Positions 1 through 11,063 of a DNA stretch of 64,000 bases are shown in pieces (the stretch's first letter is position 1; every line of letters begins with the position of its first letter). The translations under genes and the position numbers were made by a program. The DNA is taken from the NCBI GenBank assembly GCA_026413225.1, contig CM048553.1:46602001-46666000 (forward strand). The letters run 5' to 3'. Source of the DNA: Otis tarda (Eukaryota > Chordata > Aves > Otidiformes > Otididae). A model generated the notes under the pieces. That model searched no databases. It saw only the letters and a program-made list of their open reading frames with translations, and had not been told where the DNA came from.

Positions 1-293
1 CAGCATGTCAGGGCACAACTTGCATTGATCCTACTACTGTAAGAGTACTGATCACTAATGGGACACTGGTAGGTTGCTCTACATGTGTAAGATGTCCAGC
101 CTGCGATCCATTCCCTATCAGTCTGTTGTGTGCTTGGAGCTCCAGCTGCCAGCCCTGAAACACACTTAAACATAGTGCACTAAATGACTCATCCCTACAT
201 GGCACTTCAGCCCAGGACATCGAGCCAATTCTCCTTGGATGCTGATGCACAAAACCTGGACGTGCTTGCTGCTAAGTTGAAGCAGTGGCATTA
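1..293. other. Unique flank, no gene seen
   Basis: Ordinary AT-rich sequence up to the first LTR. The short open frame across it on the minus strand has no recognisable motif. The last five bases, CATTA at 289-293, are the left target-site duplication of the LTR that follows. Confidence 0.6.
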
Positions 294-421
294 TGTTCTG
301 GTTTTGCTAGTGAGGGGGGGCCTAAGGTGGTAGCTTCTGTAGGAAACTGCTAGAAGTCACTCCGCTTTGTTCAGTGGACTCGGCCGGGCCTAGGGCAGAC
401 CCACTGCTGGCCAAGGCCGAG

Positions 422-474
422 CCAATTGGTAGCAGAATGTCCCATGATAACGCCTCTGCGATAACATATTTAAG
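422..474 (+). promoter_or_regulatory. LTR 1 U3 promoter elements (CCAAT, TATA-like)
   Basis: CCAATTGG lies at 422-429 and TATTTAAG at 467-474, about 45 bp apart, the usual order for an RNA polymerase II promoter in a U3 region. CCAATTGG is a palindrome and reads as a CCAAT box on both strands. Activity is inferred, not shown. Confidence 0.55.
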
Positions 475-773
475 TAGGGGAAAACAGAAAAAAAGGGAGA
501 GATGTGAAGCAGCTGAGCAGGGGGCAGAGAGGGGGAGGCACGAGCCTTGTGGGCCTTGCAGGCCTCACCCTCTGGCCTCCCGCCGGGCAGCCGACTGGGC
601 CCAACTCGGCCCAGCCTGGCTGCAAGAAGTGGAGAGGAGATGAGAAGGAAGTGAATAAGATGTAAAAACGATCCTGAGAGGCGTCTGCCAGCCTGTTGTG
701 AGGAACGGCTGCAGACGCCAAGGTCAGTGAAGAAGGAGGGGGAGGAGTAACGCGGCTCCTGGCCAAGATTCCT

Positions 774-1031
774 CTGCAACTCGTGGTGAAGACCATGGTG
801 GAGCAGGTTGTCCCCCTGCAGCACATGAGGTCCACGGAGGGGCAGAGATCCACCTGCAGCCTGTGGAGGACCCCATGCTGGAGCAGGTGGAGGCCTGAAG
901 GAGGCTGTGGCCCGTGGAGGGCCCGCTGGGACAGCTGTTCTAGAGGGACTGCACCCCGTGGAAGAGATGACCCACACCGGAGCAGCTTCATGAAGGACTG
1001 TGGCCCGTGGGAGGGACCCCACGAAGGAGCA
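774..1031 (+). repeat. Degenerate direct-repeat array of about 45 bp units inside LTR 1
   Basis: Successive blocks begin with CTG followed by a (C/G)CC-RTGGAGG-like core and end in GGAGCAG. It is the counterpart of the clearer array at 10412-10673. A deletion near CACATGAGG breaks the frame that is open in the copy at 4183-5323. Confidence 0.6.
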
Positions 1032-1236
1032 GAGGAGGAATGCGAGGAGTTCTTCCCCTGACAGTGACACAGCGGCATAAAACAACGCGTGATAAACTGA
1101 CCGCGACCCCCATTCCCTTTCCCCCGCCCCGTGCCACTCGGGAGGGGAGGTAGTATAGATAATGTTAAGCCCGGGAAGAGGGAGGGGTGGGGAGAGGTTA
1201 TCTTGTTCCCTGTCTCATTCTCCTGCTGATTTTAGA

Positions 1237-1242
1237 AATAAA
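1237..1242 (+). terminator. LTR 1 polyadenylation signal
   Basis: AATAAA is followed about 25 bp later by a T/G-rich stretch (TCTGTTTTGCC), the usual layout of a cleavage and polyadenylation site. It marks the inferred R/U5 boundary. It lies about 770 bp after the TATA-like box, an unusually long gap for an LTR. Confidence 0.6.
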
Positions 1243-1424
1243 TGAATAGTTTTCCCCAAGTCGAATCTGTTTTGCCTGTAACGCTAACTTTAAGGATTTC
1301 TCCCCATCCTTATCTCAAACCTTGAGCCGTTTTCCTTATATCATCTCCTCCTATTCTCTCGGAGGGTGGGGGAAGCAAGAGAAAGACTGCGTAGTCTGGT
1401 CCCGATCGGGGCTGAACTACGACA

Positions 1425-4182
1425 CATTAGTGGTCTACTACAGTGACATACCATGAAATGGCGAGAAGACAGGTGAATAGTTAGCGTGGCTAGAGCAGAA
1501 TAAAGGCTAGGGAAAAGTGACAGCAGTAGGATAAAGCTCCCATGATACAATCAGGAGTAGAACATCATTCATCCTGCTGTTTTATTGCCATTCCTACAAA
1601 ATGAAAAGACAGTGGTATGAAAGAATAATTATCACAGAAACACTGCTCTCTTCAGCTTCAAATGGAGAGAAACAGGTGAAGTAGATACCAACCATGACAA
1701 AACATGTTAATATTGAGACATATGTCAATGTCTCTGTTATGGCAATAGAGACATAATTAGTCTTCAAACAATCTGCATCTCCAGAAGACCAACTTGTTTT
1801 AAATTAAAAGCTACCCCTTTAAATAAATTCCTGCTGTTCTTTTATGATAGGATAATCCTTCTATTTAATCATAAGGAAGCAGCTCAAAGAGAATGCCTTT
1901 CTTTATCTAGACATGTTGAAAACCAGGAAGAAAATAGTACAATCAATTAGTTATTCACTGAGATTGAGTCCTATGGTCTTTATCCTGCTTTTCATTGTCT
2001 ACTTCAATTTTCTACCTTTGCTTTTATTTTATCAACAGTAAAGGATGGCTTCATAGTTCTACCAGTTAGCAGATTTTATTTTGTCTCTAACATCATGTCC
2101 TGCATTTGCACAAAGTAAATCTCTTAGGACTAAATGTATTCAGCGGTGGCCTTTCATTTCAGGCATCTTTGTTTCAGGGTCTATCCATCAAGATATGTGC
2201 ACTGTGATTTTTAAGGCTGCTGTGCTCCCAGCGCTCCAACTGCTTCCAGCAAGGACTGCAAGCACTCAGCACTTTTGAAGTCCACATCTAAACCAGTGAG
2301 TAGTGGGACAGCTACAGCCCAGCTTGGAGGTTTCCCACAAGAGAATTCAGCTCCTCTGAGGTGTAGGGGAGCACAGAGGAAAGAAAAGCAAAGAGGATTG
2401 GATGAAATTTATCCTGGGAGTTATGCAAAGTTGTGCTGGGACGCTGCTGAGTGACGGGAGGACGGTAGGCCAAGGAATTGGTAAATGCATTGAAATCTTA
2501 TTTGCAATAACCTCTTCCATCCCTTCCAGTTTTACCAATTGTCTTAATTTTGCTGCAAGTATCACGAGTTTTGGCACCTCTCGTAAAGATCTCAAATTAC
2601 AAAATACTAGTTTTCTTTACATTCTTTTCTTCATGTTTTTGGGAAAAATTCTGAAATATAAAGAGAATTATCAAGTAATTTGAAAAGTGGATGACAGCAA
2701 ACACCTAAAATGGAGGTAATATTGATTTTTCTTAATCTCTTTTTTAATGATCTCACAAGCTGGGAAAATTGATGCGATGCCCTGAAATACATGAAGTTGG
2801 CCTTGTCAACCTTTGTGATCCCTGCTGTAATGACAAAATTGGTTGGGTCACATGAAGGGAACGAGTCTAGGATTTCATGCTCTTAGATTTTGGTGTCCTG
2901 AGTTTGAATCCCTGGCATAAACTGCCAAAGCACAGCATCCCACTTGGTCTGATGAGCAACAACATCTAGGATGACGATGAAACCACTAGTGAAAATTAAA
3001 ATACAGAGCTGGCAGTCATTATAGCTACAGAGTCCTGCTAATAAATGTTTACGTATTAGGGCCTCCTCATGGTAATTCAAATGGATTTAATGTTGGCTAC
3101 CAACAAATCTGCTGGAAGTTGCATGCAACCATCAGGATGCCATTAGTGATCTAATCCATAGCATTTTGATGGTTAATGAGCCTTTTGCGATGTAAATCAC
3201 TCATCTCAATTTCAGAATCAGTTTTCATGGATGGAGGGGCAATCTTCTACTAATTCAGCTCAGCATTAGAAAAATTTGGGTTTTTTTCCATTAACTATGT
3301 AGAGATATTGCAGAGACATCTAAGTGTTAATCTAACATGTGAAAACATGGCTATATAGGCTGCTGCCACAACATTTTTAAGGGACAAGTGTACCAAATCA
3401 CAGAGAACAGCTCAGAAGAGAACGTTTCAGCCATGATCCCATTAGGGATAATGAGCTGTGATCCTCATGAAACAAACTGATTTGACGAATCAAATACAGA
3501 GGACCCACAACTTCGCAGGACTAATATAGGCATATTTACTATTTATGAAAAAAAAAAAACCAAACCAACCCACTTTGAATCAAAAACCATAAAACAAGAC
3601 ACATGAATGATAAACCCAAGCAATCTGCTTCTTGGTTTCTCCCCGTTGTCCCAGTTTAGCCTGTATTTTGTCTTCCTTATAATAGACTCTTCAAAGTAAG
3701 AACTAGTTCTTCTAAGATATGGTGGGGATGTTCCTATAATCTAACTTAGGAGCAGGCTATTTCACCACAGGCACTGATATAACAGGGGTAGGATGATTTA
3801 GGAAGGACATCTGTGCAGCTGGACTCATGTCAGCTGATGTGGAAGTGCAGATCACACACACCAGTGATAACGTGGCCTAAAGCTGTTTAATACCGCTTCC
3901 CTACCAGTAAATCCATGTTTGATATATCAATATTCAGAACCCATGTAAATCCACAATGCAGAAAGATGGTTTTCAATCATTGCTAAACTTTTCAGTGTTT
4001 CTACAAATACTACAAGAACAGATTTGCTGTCATATCATTTTTGAAAAAATATCCTTTTTTATTCATGTGCTGCTCTATTTATTCTAGGAACATTGTTTAT
4101 CAGTGTATATATTAAATCTTCTAGACTTTGCAAGGCTCATCAGAAACTAAGTTTTCACAGAACAGTAGGTAGTAGTGCTAGT
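1425..4182. other. Unique AT-rich DNA between LTR 1 and LTR 2
   Basis: It begins with the right CATTA duplication of LTR 1 and ends with the left CTAGT duplication of LTR 2 (4178-4182). Because each LTR has its own duplication, this is not the internal part of a provirus, and no gag, pol or env similarity is visible. No gene, RNA or young transposon is recognised. Confidence 0.6.
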
Positions 4183-4310
4183 TGTCGTGGTTTTGTTAGT
4201 GAGGGGGGGCCTAAGGTGGTAGCTTCTGCAGGAAACTGCTAGAAGTCGCTCCCCTTTGTTCAGTGGACTTGGCCAGGCCTAGGGCGGACCTGCTGCTGGC
4301 CAAGGTCGAG

Positions 4311-4363
4311 CCGATTGGTAGCAGAATGTCCCGTGATAACGCCTCTGCGATAACGTATTTAAG
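4311..4363 (+). promoter_or_regulatory. LTR 2 U3 promoter elements
   Basis: The box at 4311-4318 is CCGATTGG, which loses the forward CCAAT but keeps it on the other strand (NF-Y-type boxes work in either orientation). TATTTAAG is at 4356-4363. Confidence 0.5.
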
Positions 4364-4669
4364 AAGGGGAAAACAGAGAAAAAAAAGAGAAGAGAAGATG
4401 TGAAGAAGCTGAGCGGGGGCAGAGGCGCAGAGGGGGAGGCGCAGGCCTCCTGGGCCTTGCAGGCCTCACCCTCTGGCCTCTTGCCAGGTGGCCGACTGGG
4501 CCCGACTCGGCCCGGCCCGGCTGCGAGAAGTGGAGAGGAGATGAGAAGTGAATAAGATGTAAAAAGATCCTGAGAGACATCTACCACCCTGTTGTGAGGA
4601 ACGGCTGCAGACGCCAAGGTCAGTTCAGAAGGAGGGGGAGGAGTAATGCGGCTCCTGGCCAAGATTCCC

Positions 4670-4929
4670 CTGCAGCCTGTGGTGACGACCATGGTGGAGC
4701 AGGTTGTCCCCCTGCAGCCCATGGAGGTCCACAGAGGAGCAGAGATCCACTTGGAGCCCGTGAAGGACCCCGTACCGGGGGAGGTGGATGCCTGAAGGCA
4801 GCTGTGGCCCGTGGAGGGCCCGCTGGGACAGCTGTTCTGGAGAGACTGTACTCCGTGGAAGAGATGACCCACGCCGGAGCAGTTCCACGAAGGACTGTGG
4901 CCCGTGGGAGGGACCCCACGATGGAGCAG
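4670..4929 (+). repeat. Degenerate direct-repeat array inside LTR 2
   Basis: It shows the same block structure as at 10412-10673. A frame beginning near 4646 stays open for about 50 codons across the first three units and ends at the TGA after GTGGATGCC. That is the expected result of units whose spacing is a multiple of three (42 and 39 bp), and is not evidence for a gene. Confidence 0.6.
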
Positions 4930-5134
4930 GGGAGGAATGTGAGGAGTTCTTCCCCCGACCATGAAGCAGTGACATGAAACAACGTATGATGAACTGACTG
5001 CAACCCCCATTCCCTCTTCCCCCCTGTGCCGCTCGGGGGGGGGGAAGGTAGTAGAGATAAAGTTAAGCTTGGGAAGAGGGAGGGGTGGATGGAGGTTATC
5101 TTGTTCTCTGTCTCATTATCCTGCTGTTTGTAGT

Positions 5135-5140
5135 AATAAA
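5135..5140 (+). terminator. LTR 2 polyadenylation signal
   Basis: AATAAA followed by a T/G-rich stretch near 5163, about 780 bp after the TATA-like box. Confidence 0.6.
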
Positions 5141-5323
5141 TGAATAGTTTTTCCCAAGTCGAGTCTGTTTTGCCCGTGACGGTAACTTTGAGGATTTCTC
5201 CCTGTCCTTATCTCAAACCTCGAGCCGTTTTTCCTTATATTTTCTCTCCCTGTTCTCTCGGAGGGTGGGGGGAGTGAGAGAGAGACTGCGTAGTCTGGTC
5301 CTGATCAGGGCTGAACTACGACA

Positions 5324-8300
5324 CTAGTTTAATCCTGATTTAATAAAGCATTTACGTGTCTCCTTTCATGTAGGCTCAGAAGTTTCCCTGGTTTTAATGG
5401 ATGACCAGACTGCAAAAAGGTAATGAAGCATCTAAGTGTTTTGTGAATTGGAGCACTTCATAATACTTTAGTTATGTAGCAATGTAACACTTAAAAGTCA
5501 TCTCTGCTAACAGTTATAATATTGCTATTTAAATTGCGCATAGGTCCTGTTTTAATTACTCATTGCTAGGTGGAATTTTAAAAATTACTCTGAAATGACA
5601 AAGATCTAACAATTATCTAAATGGTTCAAATCAAGCTTTTTTTTTGCTTGCTTCGGTTATAATTGAGCCTTCAGTTACCAATGCTACACACAACAGCACT
5701 AAATGTTCAAGCATTATTTAGTTTAACAGGAAAGCTTTGCTGTGGCTTATTTTCAGACACACATCATCTGGGGTGAAAACTGCTGCAGAAAGGCAGGTTT
5801 GTGAACTGTGCCTTCACCACTATGAGGCAGAGAAACTCAGAAAGACCTGGGCATCCCCAAGAGGTAGCAGGCCTGCTTTTTTTGGCATTTCTTTGAAGGA
5901 CTGCTATAAGCATACTTGGTTATAAAAGAAAAAAAAATCACAGGTAAACCACTACAGATTTCCTCAGCAACAGAAAGTTATGGTTCTTGACACCTCCTCC
6001 TACTCCATATGGCAGCAAAAGGATTTTTAATCTCAGCCTTTAAAAAAACTTTTAAAATCTCTCACCTGTATTCTAGAAATACTATAACACACTATATTGA
6101 ATTGGTATCATGCAGAGTATCTTTCAGCATCTGTCTTAACCATGACACCCACCTTAATGGAAAGAGGCGGTGATTTCATTCCTTTATGTTCTGCAGGGAA
6201 CACTTGTATTTATTAACACAATTTCTTATTTGTAATGCGACGCGGAATTACTGTAAGGCAAAGGCAAAAAACTCCACCTAATAGCAAATTCCTCAGAGTA
6301 TTACCTTGGATTTTTCCCCCCTGCAATATAAACCCACTACACCATATACCCAAACTCTTAATATATCACTGATCTTTTCACAACATGACATAACTGTGTA
6401 AACAGCTAGTCTCAGAAAAAGAATTTGGAAGGCCAGGGTCAAGTTATTTTTTAGAAGGTAACTTATGTAAAAAGCTCCAAATGGAAGTGTACTTTGTACA
6501 GTTTTTCCTCATCTGTAAAACCAATCACAGAATGAAAAAGAAAGGAAAAAAAGCCAACATCTCTAGAAATAATCATCAAGTTTCTGGAGTGGGTGTTTTT
6601 CTCATGCTACTCAATTGCTGAGATTTTCTTGGGTTAAAAAATGAAATTCAAACTTGTGCTAATGATATTTGGATGAAGCCCTGGATGCACTAGGGAAAAT
6701 TGCACAGGTCTGTTCACTTCAGATTTCAAAATTTAATTTGAAATTGTGCTTAAATTCCAATTGCTGTGGATAAAATGCCACATAGGTGATTGCCATGGTG
6801 AATCATCCAGCCTGAGACTGAGATTCAGAGGGAAGGGACCACTTTGATGTTATCTGTGAAGATGTACTCCCTAGAGTCACAACAACAAAAATTAGAAACT
6901 AATGTAGATCTCTTGCTAGATACCATGTAGTCTCTTCTGAGAGACTTTTTTGTTTCTGTAGTTACCTATGCAGACCACAATACTAAAAATTTAGCATGCA
7001 AAAAAGCTGCCAGAAGATCTAAGGGGGAAAAAAGACTAGAATGTATTGTTGGCTTGTGATGGTGGCAGACTATTTGCTGTCTACAGTAGCAATCTGAAAA
7101 TCTAAATCTTTCTGGAAAGGCACTGCTCATCTTATGAGAAGGTCTGAAGTCTTTGTGAAAAACTCCCACAAAATATTCCCACATGACACATTTTGTTACA
7201 AGAAGTGGGAGTTATTTCAAGGTGGTATAAAGTGCCATGGAAAGCTTGTCACATGGCATACGGAAAATTTAAGCAGGATGTGCAGGAGTGCACATATGGT
7301 TGGGAGGCTCTCAGCGGCACTAGGAGAAGTGGCCAACAAGCAGCAAGATGATATCTTTGACACTGCATCCATCCGTTACAAGCAAAGACTTGTTGCACTT
7401 GCCTTTAGGTACATCCTGTGACAAACAGCAAAATAAACCATCAGGATCATACAGCATTCTCTTGTTCACAGCAGATGTGCATTATGACAGAGGTAGGTCA
7501 GCGAATGCATATCCAACCCAGCATACACTCTCCTGCTCACACAGTCCTGCTGGCTGAAAGGAGGAAGGTGCTTTTCAAACACACTAGGTTTGACAGTGTT
7601 TCATAAAACTCCTGAAAAGCAGGGGGGCTGAACGCTCTCCTCCTGAGCACTAAACAGCTACCCACACCTTCTGTCAAGTACATCTGTTATTGCCAACCAT
7701 ATCGTCAACACCTCTATTTACAACTTAACACATTTTTAATTCATATCACTTCCAAACTGCGTGCACACACTACTATCCCCACCTGCTTCCCCAAAAACTC
7801 AACCACATGCAACTCACGGGAGAGTTTCATGTGAAACAGAACCAGATTATTGGGCAGCCTGTGTTGGAGACCACAAAGACCCGGGCTCCTTTACCTGTGC
7901 TCCAAGCTGGGTAACTGTAAGCCAGTTCTTGTCAAGAAAACCAGCCTTCACCTTAAGGGGTCTGTAAGTTTGTGACTGACAAATGCTGAGAAGCTAGCCA
8001 AAACAAAGCATTAGCCAATATTTGCCTTGTTTCCAGTACCTTTCTCCATGCAATCCATCACTGGCCACTGTAGGAGACAAGCAGCTGAAACTAAAAGCTG
8101 GTCATTTTCTGTAGGATCTGTCAGTGGCATAAGGCTGTAGTAGCCAACTGTAGCTAATACTCTTTGGAAAAAGGAAGGCAGAATCCAAGCATGTCCCATC
8201 AAATCCTTACTGCTCCACAGGGCTCCGGGCAGCACACAGACAGAAGGGCATGTACTGACATTAGGGAGGAAGACTGTCCACTCCATCCTTCTAAGCTGCA

Positions 8301-9915
8301 AGCCTACTCTGAACACACTTCCACCACAAGCTTTACTTCTCACAAAGAAGTAAGAGCAGAGAAAAGTCAGGAGAGGCAGAAGAGCTGCTGCAAATCCATA
8401 TGCACATGTAAGCATATTTATATATGTCTCTAGATTTTCACACATGTAGAATCTGCTCTGAAATCTGTTTTCCTGAAGAACTGCTAACAGAAGTGATATT
8501 AGCCATCCGATAAAACACTTGCTAATTATACACACTGTTTACCAACATTGCATCTAAACATTGAAATTTTCTTACCATTTTTTCTGTATGGTTGGAGCAT
8601 CCTATTGCCTGGAGACACATGTACTTCAGTAAGTGTCTACCTACTGTGAAGGAATTATAGGAGGGGAAGGGTGGCATTGTAAGACACCAAAACAAAACTA
8701 CATCACTGCTCAGTAACATGCTCAAAAGCAGATGATGACTGTCCTAAAGAAGTGGTAGTAAACCATAAACCTCCATAGTGTTCAGTGGATGTGTAGCCCA
8801 CTTGCACTAAAAACAAGACCATTTGGTTTATGTTTTGAATGACTATCTCTGCGTTGACTTTGCAAACACAAGGACCTTGTGTTAAGATTCCCTTTTCTGC
8901 TTTAAGAGTCATGTCTTGTCTCACAGTGGTAAGGGGAAAATAAACCCACTGCGCACATATTAAGCATACAATCATAAAGTTAATGTCAACAAATTATAAA
9001 ATATTGCTCCTTGCCCCTATTAATCTTCAAGGAAGATGATAAAAATATATGCAGAAATCATTTAGCCACAATGATTTACTCTGAGGCATATCATCAGTTA
9101 GGGAAAGAAATGGAATCTAGATGTGAACATCATGGGCATCGAGAGACAGTGCCAGAATCAAATGGGATGTTTAGCTTTGGATGAGGTAATTCAAACAAAA
9201 GCCAATATTGGTCTAGGGTTATAAAACTCTCCTGGAAAATCTACACCTCAGGAAATCTGTGGTGTAGTTACTATGAGCTTCTGATTCCTCTGCAACAGTG
9301 CCATCCCATTCAGCATGGAGAATTTTGCCTCCAGTAACTTAGGACATACATAAGTACATTGTGAAATAATAAGCAGGAGTAATTGAACTGAAGAGCAACT
9401 CTGAGGGAATCTATCCTTACTTTACCTTTCTCCTGACTCCAAATACTATTCCTATAAGAATTTTTTCTGTTGGACTGATCCTAGTAAACAAGGAGAAAAT
9501 TCTGTTTAATGTATTACCACACAGGCAACAAAATGCTCAACATTGTCAGGGAAAAAAAAAACCCCTCCATGGCTTAGCCTGACAAAAATAAAAAACTGAA
9601 TCTCTCAGGAAGCTTTAAGAAAACGCAATAGGGAATACAAGTCTGGTTTAAGAAAAATGACAGTCTCAGTGTAACTCAGGTTTACATGGTTATTGGGCTA
9701 GGGAGGTCCTGAAATTGATGGATATTTTCTAGTCTGTATTTATCAAATCACAACTGAAAGCTTTTTTTACACAACTTCTTTAAAACATATTTACACAAAA
9801 TTTATATACATATGTTATACATATGCTTTTAGAAATAGGTACTTAGTCATATTTGCAAAGGACTTCAGCACTTCAATCAGAGGAGGAAATCTTCAGTACC
9901 TCTGAACTAGACCAT
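5324..9915. other. Unique AT-rich DNA between LTR 2 and LTR 3
   Basis: About 4.6 kb with no recognisable gene, RNA or transposon. Short open frames on both strands (for example 8011-8535 on the minus strand) show no domain I recognise. It contains T/A-rich stretches near 9780-9840. Confidence 0.55.
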
Positions 9916-10043
9916 TGTTCTGGTTTTGTTTAGTGAGGGGGGGCTAAGGTGGCAGCTTCTGTAGGAAACTGCTAGAAGTTGCTCCCCTTTGTTCAGTGGA
10001 CTCGGCCGGGCCTAGGGCAGACCCGCTGCTGGCCAAGGCCAAG

Positions 10044-10096
10044 CCAATTGGTAGCAGAATGTTCCCTGATAACGTCTCTGCAATAACGTATTTAAG
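10044..10096 (+). promoter_or_regulatory. LTR 3 U3 promoter elements
   Basis: CCAATTGG starts at 10044 and TATTTAAG is at 10089-10096, with the same spacing as in LTR 1. Confidence 0.55.
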
Positions 10097-10411
10097 AAGG
10101 GGAAAACAGAAAAAAAAAGGAGAGAAGATGTGAAGGAGCTGATCCGGGGCAGAGAGGGGGAGGCACAAGCCTTGTGGGCGTTGCAGGCCTCACCCTCTGG
10201 CCTCCCACTGGGCAGCCAACTGGGCCCAACTCGGCCCGGCCTGGCTGCAAGAAGTGGAAAGGAGATGAGATGTGAATGAGATGTGAAAAGATCTTGAGAG
10301 GCATCTGCCAACCTGTTGTGAAGAACTTTTCTTGTGAGAGGAATGGCTGCAGACACCAAGGTCAGTGAAGAAGGAGGGGGAGGAGTAATGTGGCTCCTGG
10401 CCAAGATTCCC

Positions 10412-10673
10412 CTGAAGCCTGTGGTGATGACCATGGTGGAGCAGGTTGTCCCCCTGCAGCTCATGGAGGTCCACAGAGGAGCAAAGATGCACCTGCAGCC
10501 CATGGAGGACCCCATGCTGGAGCAGGTGGAGGCCTGAAGGAGGCTGTGTCCCGTGGAGGGCCCGCTGGGGCAGCTGTTCTAGAGGGACTGCACCCCATGG
10601 AAGAGATGACCCACGCCAGAGCAGTTTCAGGAAGGACTGTGGCCCGTGGGAGGGACCCCACGAAGGAGCAGGG
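10412..10673 (+). repeat. Six-unit degenerate direct-repeat array inside LTR 3
   Basis: Six related blocks begin with CTG at about 10412, 10454, 10493, 10544, 10588 and 10637, so the period is 39-51 bp. Each has a core like CCC-RTGGAGG and most end in GGAGCAG or AGAGCAG. Units 1 and 3 match at 27 of 36 positions by eye. The first three are spaced by multiples of three, which gives a short open frame with a recurring L-(Q/K)-P...M-x-E-Q-V pattern ending at the TGA near 10535. All four LTRs carry the array. Function is unknown: it could be an expanded transcribed leader segment or simply inherited slippage. Confidence 0.65.
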
Positions 10674-10877
10674 GAGGAATGCGAGGAGTTCTTCCCCCGA
10701 CAATGAAGCAGCGGCGTAAAACAACGCGTGATGAACTGACCGCAACCCCCATTCCTTCTTTCCCCCTGTGCTGCTCGGGGCGGGGGGGAGGTAGTAGAGA
10801 TAATGTTAAGCTTGGGAAGAGGGAGGGGTGGGGGGAGGTTATCTTGTTCCCTGTCTCATTCTCCTGCTAGTTTTAGA

Positions 10878-10883
10878 AATAAA
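10878..10883 (+). terminator. LTR 3 polyadenylation signal
   Basis: AATAAA with a T/G-rich stretch downstream near 10906, about 790 bp after the TATA-like box. Confidence 0.6.
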
Positions 10884-11063
10884 TGAATACTTTTCCCCAA
10901 GTCGAGTCTGTTTTGCCCATGATGCTAACGTTGAAGATTTCTCCCCGTCCTTATCTCAAACCTCGAGCTGTTTTTCTTACATCATCTCCCCCTATTCTCT
11001 CAGAGGGTGGGGGGAGCGAGAGAGACTGCATAGTCTGGTCCCGATTGGGGCTGAACTACAACA

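Larger units (their letters stand above)
294..1424 (+). mobile_element. Solo LTR 1, avian endogenous retrovirus, ERVL-like
   Basis: This is a complete long terminal repeat that starts TGTTCTGG and ends CTACGACA, the canonical TG...CA ends. It is bounded by a perfect 5-bp target-site duplication, CATTA at 289-293 and 1425-1429. A 5-bp duplication is typical of ERVL (class III) elements, as against 6 bp for ERVK and 4 bp for most ERV1; the class is inferred from this alone. Inside are a CCAAT box, a TATA-like box and an AATAAA signal, all on the plus strand, which sets the orientation. There is no internal retroviral region on either side, so it is a solo LTR left by LTR-LTR recombination. It is GC- and CpG-rich against AT-rich flanks, which suggests a fairly recent insertion. 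It shares several variants with the copy at 9916-11063. Confidence 0.9.
4183..5323 (+). mobile_element. Solo LTR 2, same family as LTR 1
   Basis: This complete LTR runs from TGTCGTGG to CTACGACA and is flanked by a perfect 5-bp duplication, CTAGT at 4178-4182 and 5324-5328. The start differs slightly from the TGTTCTGG of the other copies. The CCAAT palindrome has become CCGATTGG (4311-4318), so only the inverted CCAAT (ATTGG) remains. TATA-like box, repeat array and polyadenylation signal are all kept. It shares with LTR 4 the 3' motif CTGATCAGGG and the GTGAAGGACCCC variant in the repeat array, against CCCGATYGGG and RTGGAGGACCCC in LTRs 1 and 3. Solo, with no internal region. Confidence 0.9.
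9916..11063 (+). mobile_element. Solo LTR 3, same family, without target-site duplication
   Basis: This is a complete LTR from TGTTCTGG to CTACAACA, the longest of the four at 1148 bp. The five bases on the left are ACCAT (9911-9915) and on the right GTTTT (11064-11068), so no duplication is visible. That contrasts with LTRs 1, 2 and 4 and suggests recombination between different copies or a rearranged junction. An extra block of about 15 bp near 10320-10340 (GAACTTTTCTTGTGA) is absent from the other three. CCAAT, TATA-like and AATAAA signals are intact. It holds the clearest copy of the internal repeat array. No internal retroviral region adjoins it. Confidence 0.9.

Noticed and set aside
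390-1085. Long minus-strand open frames in the LTRs (also 4279-5010, 10012-10515, 54106-54747)
   Set aside because: They lie wholly inside GC-rich solo LTRs, antisense to the promoter and polyadenylation signals, and shift frame between copies. They match no retroviral or host protein I know. Low stop-codon frequency in GC-rich repeat DNA explains them.
4155-4172. CAGAACAGTAGGTAG shared between about 4158 and 21088
   Set aside because: A single 15-base match is expected by chance in a window of this size and the flanks do not match.
1425-4182. Region between LTR 1 and LTR 2 as the body of a provirus
   Set aside because: Each LTR has its own perfect target duplication and the 2.8 kb between shows no gag, pol or env similarity.
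8011-8535. 174-codon minus-strand open frame
   Set aside because: No recognisable domain, no promoter or splice context, and a length reachable by chance over 64 kb on two strands.
10390-10719. Plus-strand open frames in the LTRs (also 783-1061 and 4594-4977)
   Set aside because: Different copies are open in different frames, broken by indels, and the apparent peptide repetition follows from the DNA repeat array. No evidence of a real protein.
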